A stretch of 61,480 nucleotides of DNA from Pasteurella sp049941595 (GTDB taxonomy: Bacteria > Pseudomonadota > Gammaproteobacteria > Enterobacterales > Pasteurellaceae), in NCBI GenBank assembly GCA_049941595.1, contig JBNFNA010000014.1:1-61480 (forward strand), written 5' to 3'. Position 1 is the stretch's first letter, and each line of letters starts with the position of its first letter. Shown here piece after piece: positions 61,458 to 61,480 of the stretch. The position numbers and the translations under genes are program-made. The notes under the pieces were generated by a model. It was not told the origin of the DNA and did no database searches. It saw nothing but the letters and a program-made list of their open reading frames with translations.

Positions 61458-61480
61458 TTTTTAACAAACACAAAAAAACC

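Noticed and set aside
1..61480. tRNA, rRNA, CRISPR, insertion sequence or prophage
   Set aside because: No cloverleaf-like or TPsiC-type sequence, no spaced repeats, no transposase or phage gene, and no terminal repeats were seen; intergenic gaps are nearly all accounted for.
1..61480. Uptake signal cores as a dispersed repeat or mobile element
   Set aside because: The many AAGTGCGGT copies are the known Haemophilus-type DNA uptake signal, within genes and between them, not a transposable element.

Overview
The window is chromosomal DNA from a member of the Pasteurellaceae, most likely Haemophilus (H. parainfluenzae-like) or a close relative such as Aggregatibacter. The evidence is about 45 copies (counted by eye, both strands) of the Haemophilus-type DNA uptake signal core AAGTGCGGT/ACCGCACTT, AT-rich codon use, and gene orders typical of the family: rpe-gph-trpS, ftsB-ispD-ispF-truD-surE, napFDAGHBC, and def-fmt-rsmB-trkA-mscL. 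Several features do not fit H. influenzae Rd as I remember it: a maltodextrin set (malT, malP, malQ), an isocitrate dehydrogenase gene, murP beside murQ, and narQ directly beside the nap operon. Species assignment is inference. No rRNA, tRNA, CRISPR array, insertion sequence or prophage was seen.

Layout. 1-6.2 kb: competence regulator sxy/tfoX, then convergent rpe-gph-trpS, an ArgO-type exporter, and ychJ-yihY-dtd. 6.2-10.2 kb: an S6-family (IgA1 protease/Hap-like) autotransporter gene broken by one frameshift in a run of seven A/T. 10.3-16.5 kb: a long leftward cluster ftsB-ispD-ispF-truD-(Sel1 protein)-surE-yqaA-(54-residue lipoprotein)-nlpD. 16.6-19.3 kb: icd, rluE, nudJ. 19.3-27.3 kb: the periplasmic nitrate reductase operon napFDAGHBC and, divergently, the nitrate sensor kinase narQ. 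27.3-33.3 kb: pepE, murB, a DUF2322 gene, tehA, a ClsC-like phospholipase D protein, the 3' remnant of a SLC13/DASS transporter, and rpoH. 33.5-37.6 kb: tyrP behind a perfect TyrR box, and malT. 37.7-43.1 kb: lptD, tag, tal, dprA. 43.1-48.5 kb: malPQ with upstream MalT-type boxes, and an unrecognised small membrane protein. 48.6-53.7 kb: yheS (ABC-F), a MarC-family gene, murQP. 53.8-61.4 kb: slyD, a SIMPL-domain protein, rraB, mscL, and the leftward operon def-fmt-rsmB-(glycosyltransferase)-trkA.

How the genes work together. sxy and dprA are both competence genes, and each has a candidate Sxy-dependent CRP (CRP-S) site at a plausible distance from a -10 element. NarQ senses nitrate next to the operon that reduces it in the periplasm. 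MalT, encoded about 10 kb from malPQ, should activate malPQ through boxes upstream of malP. MurP/MurQ import MurNAc as the 6-phosphate and convert it to GlcNAc-6-P; their promoter carries a palindrome between -35 and -10. Many intrinsic terminators are recognisable, several built from inverted pairs of uptake sequences.

I found no new multi-gene defence or mobile system. The observations most worth following up are the cofactor-site substitutions in icd, the small lipoprotein that copies the N-terminus of NlpD, the frameshifted autotransporter, the dprA CRP-S promoter, the MalT boxes, and the operator inside the murQ promoter.
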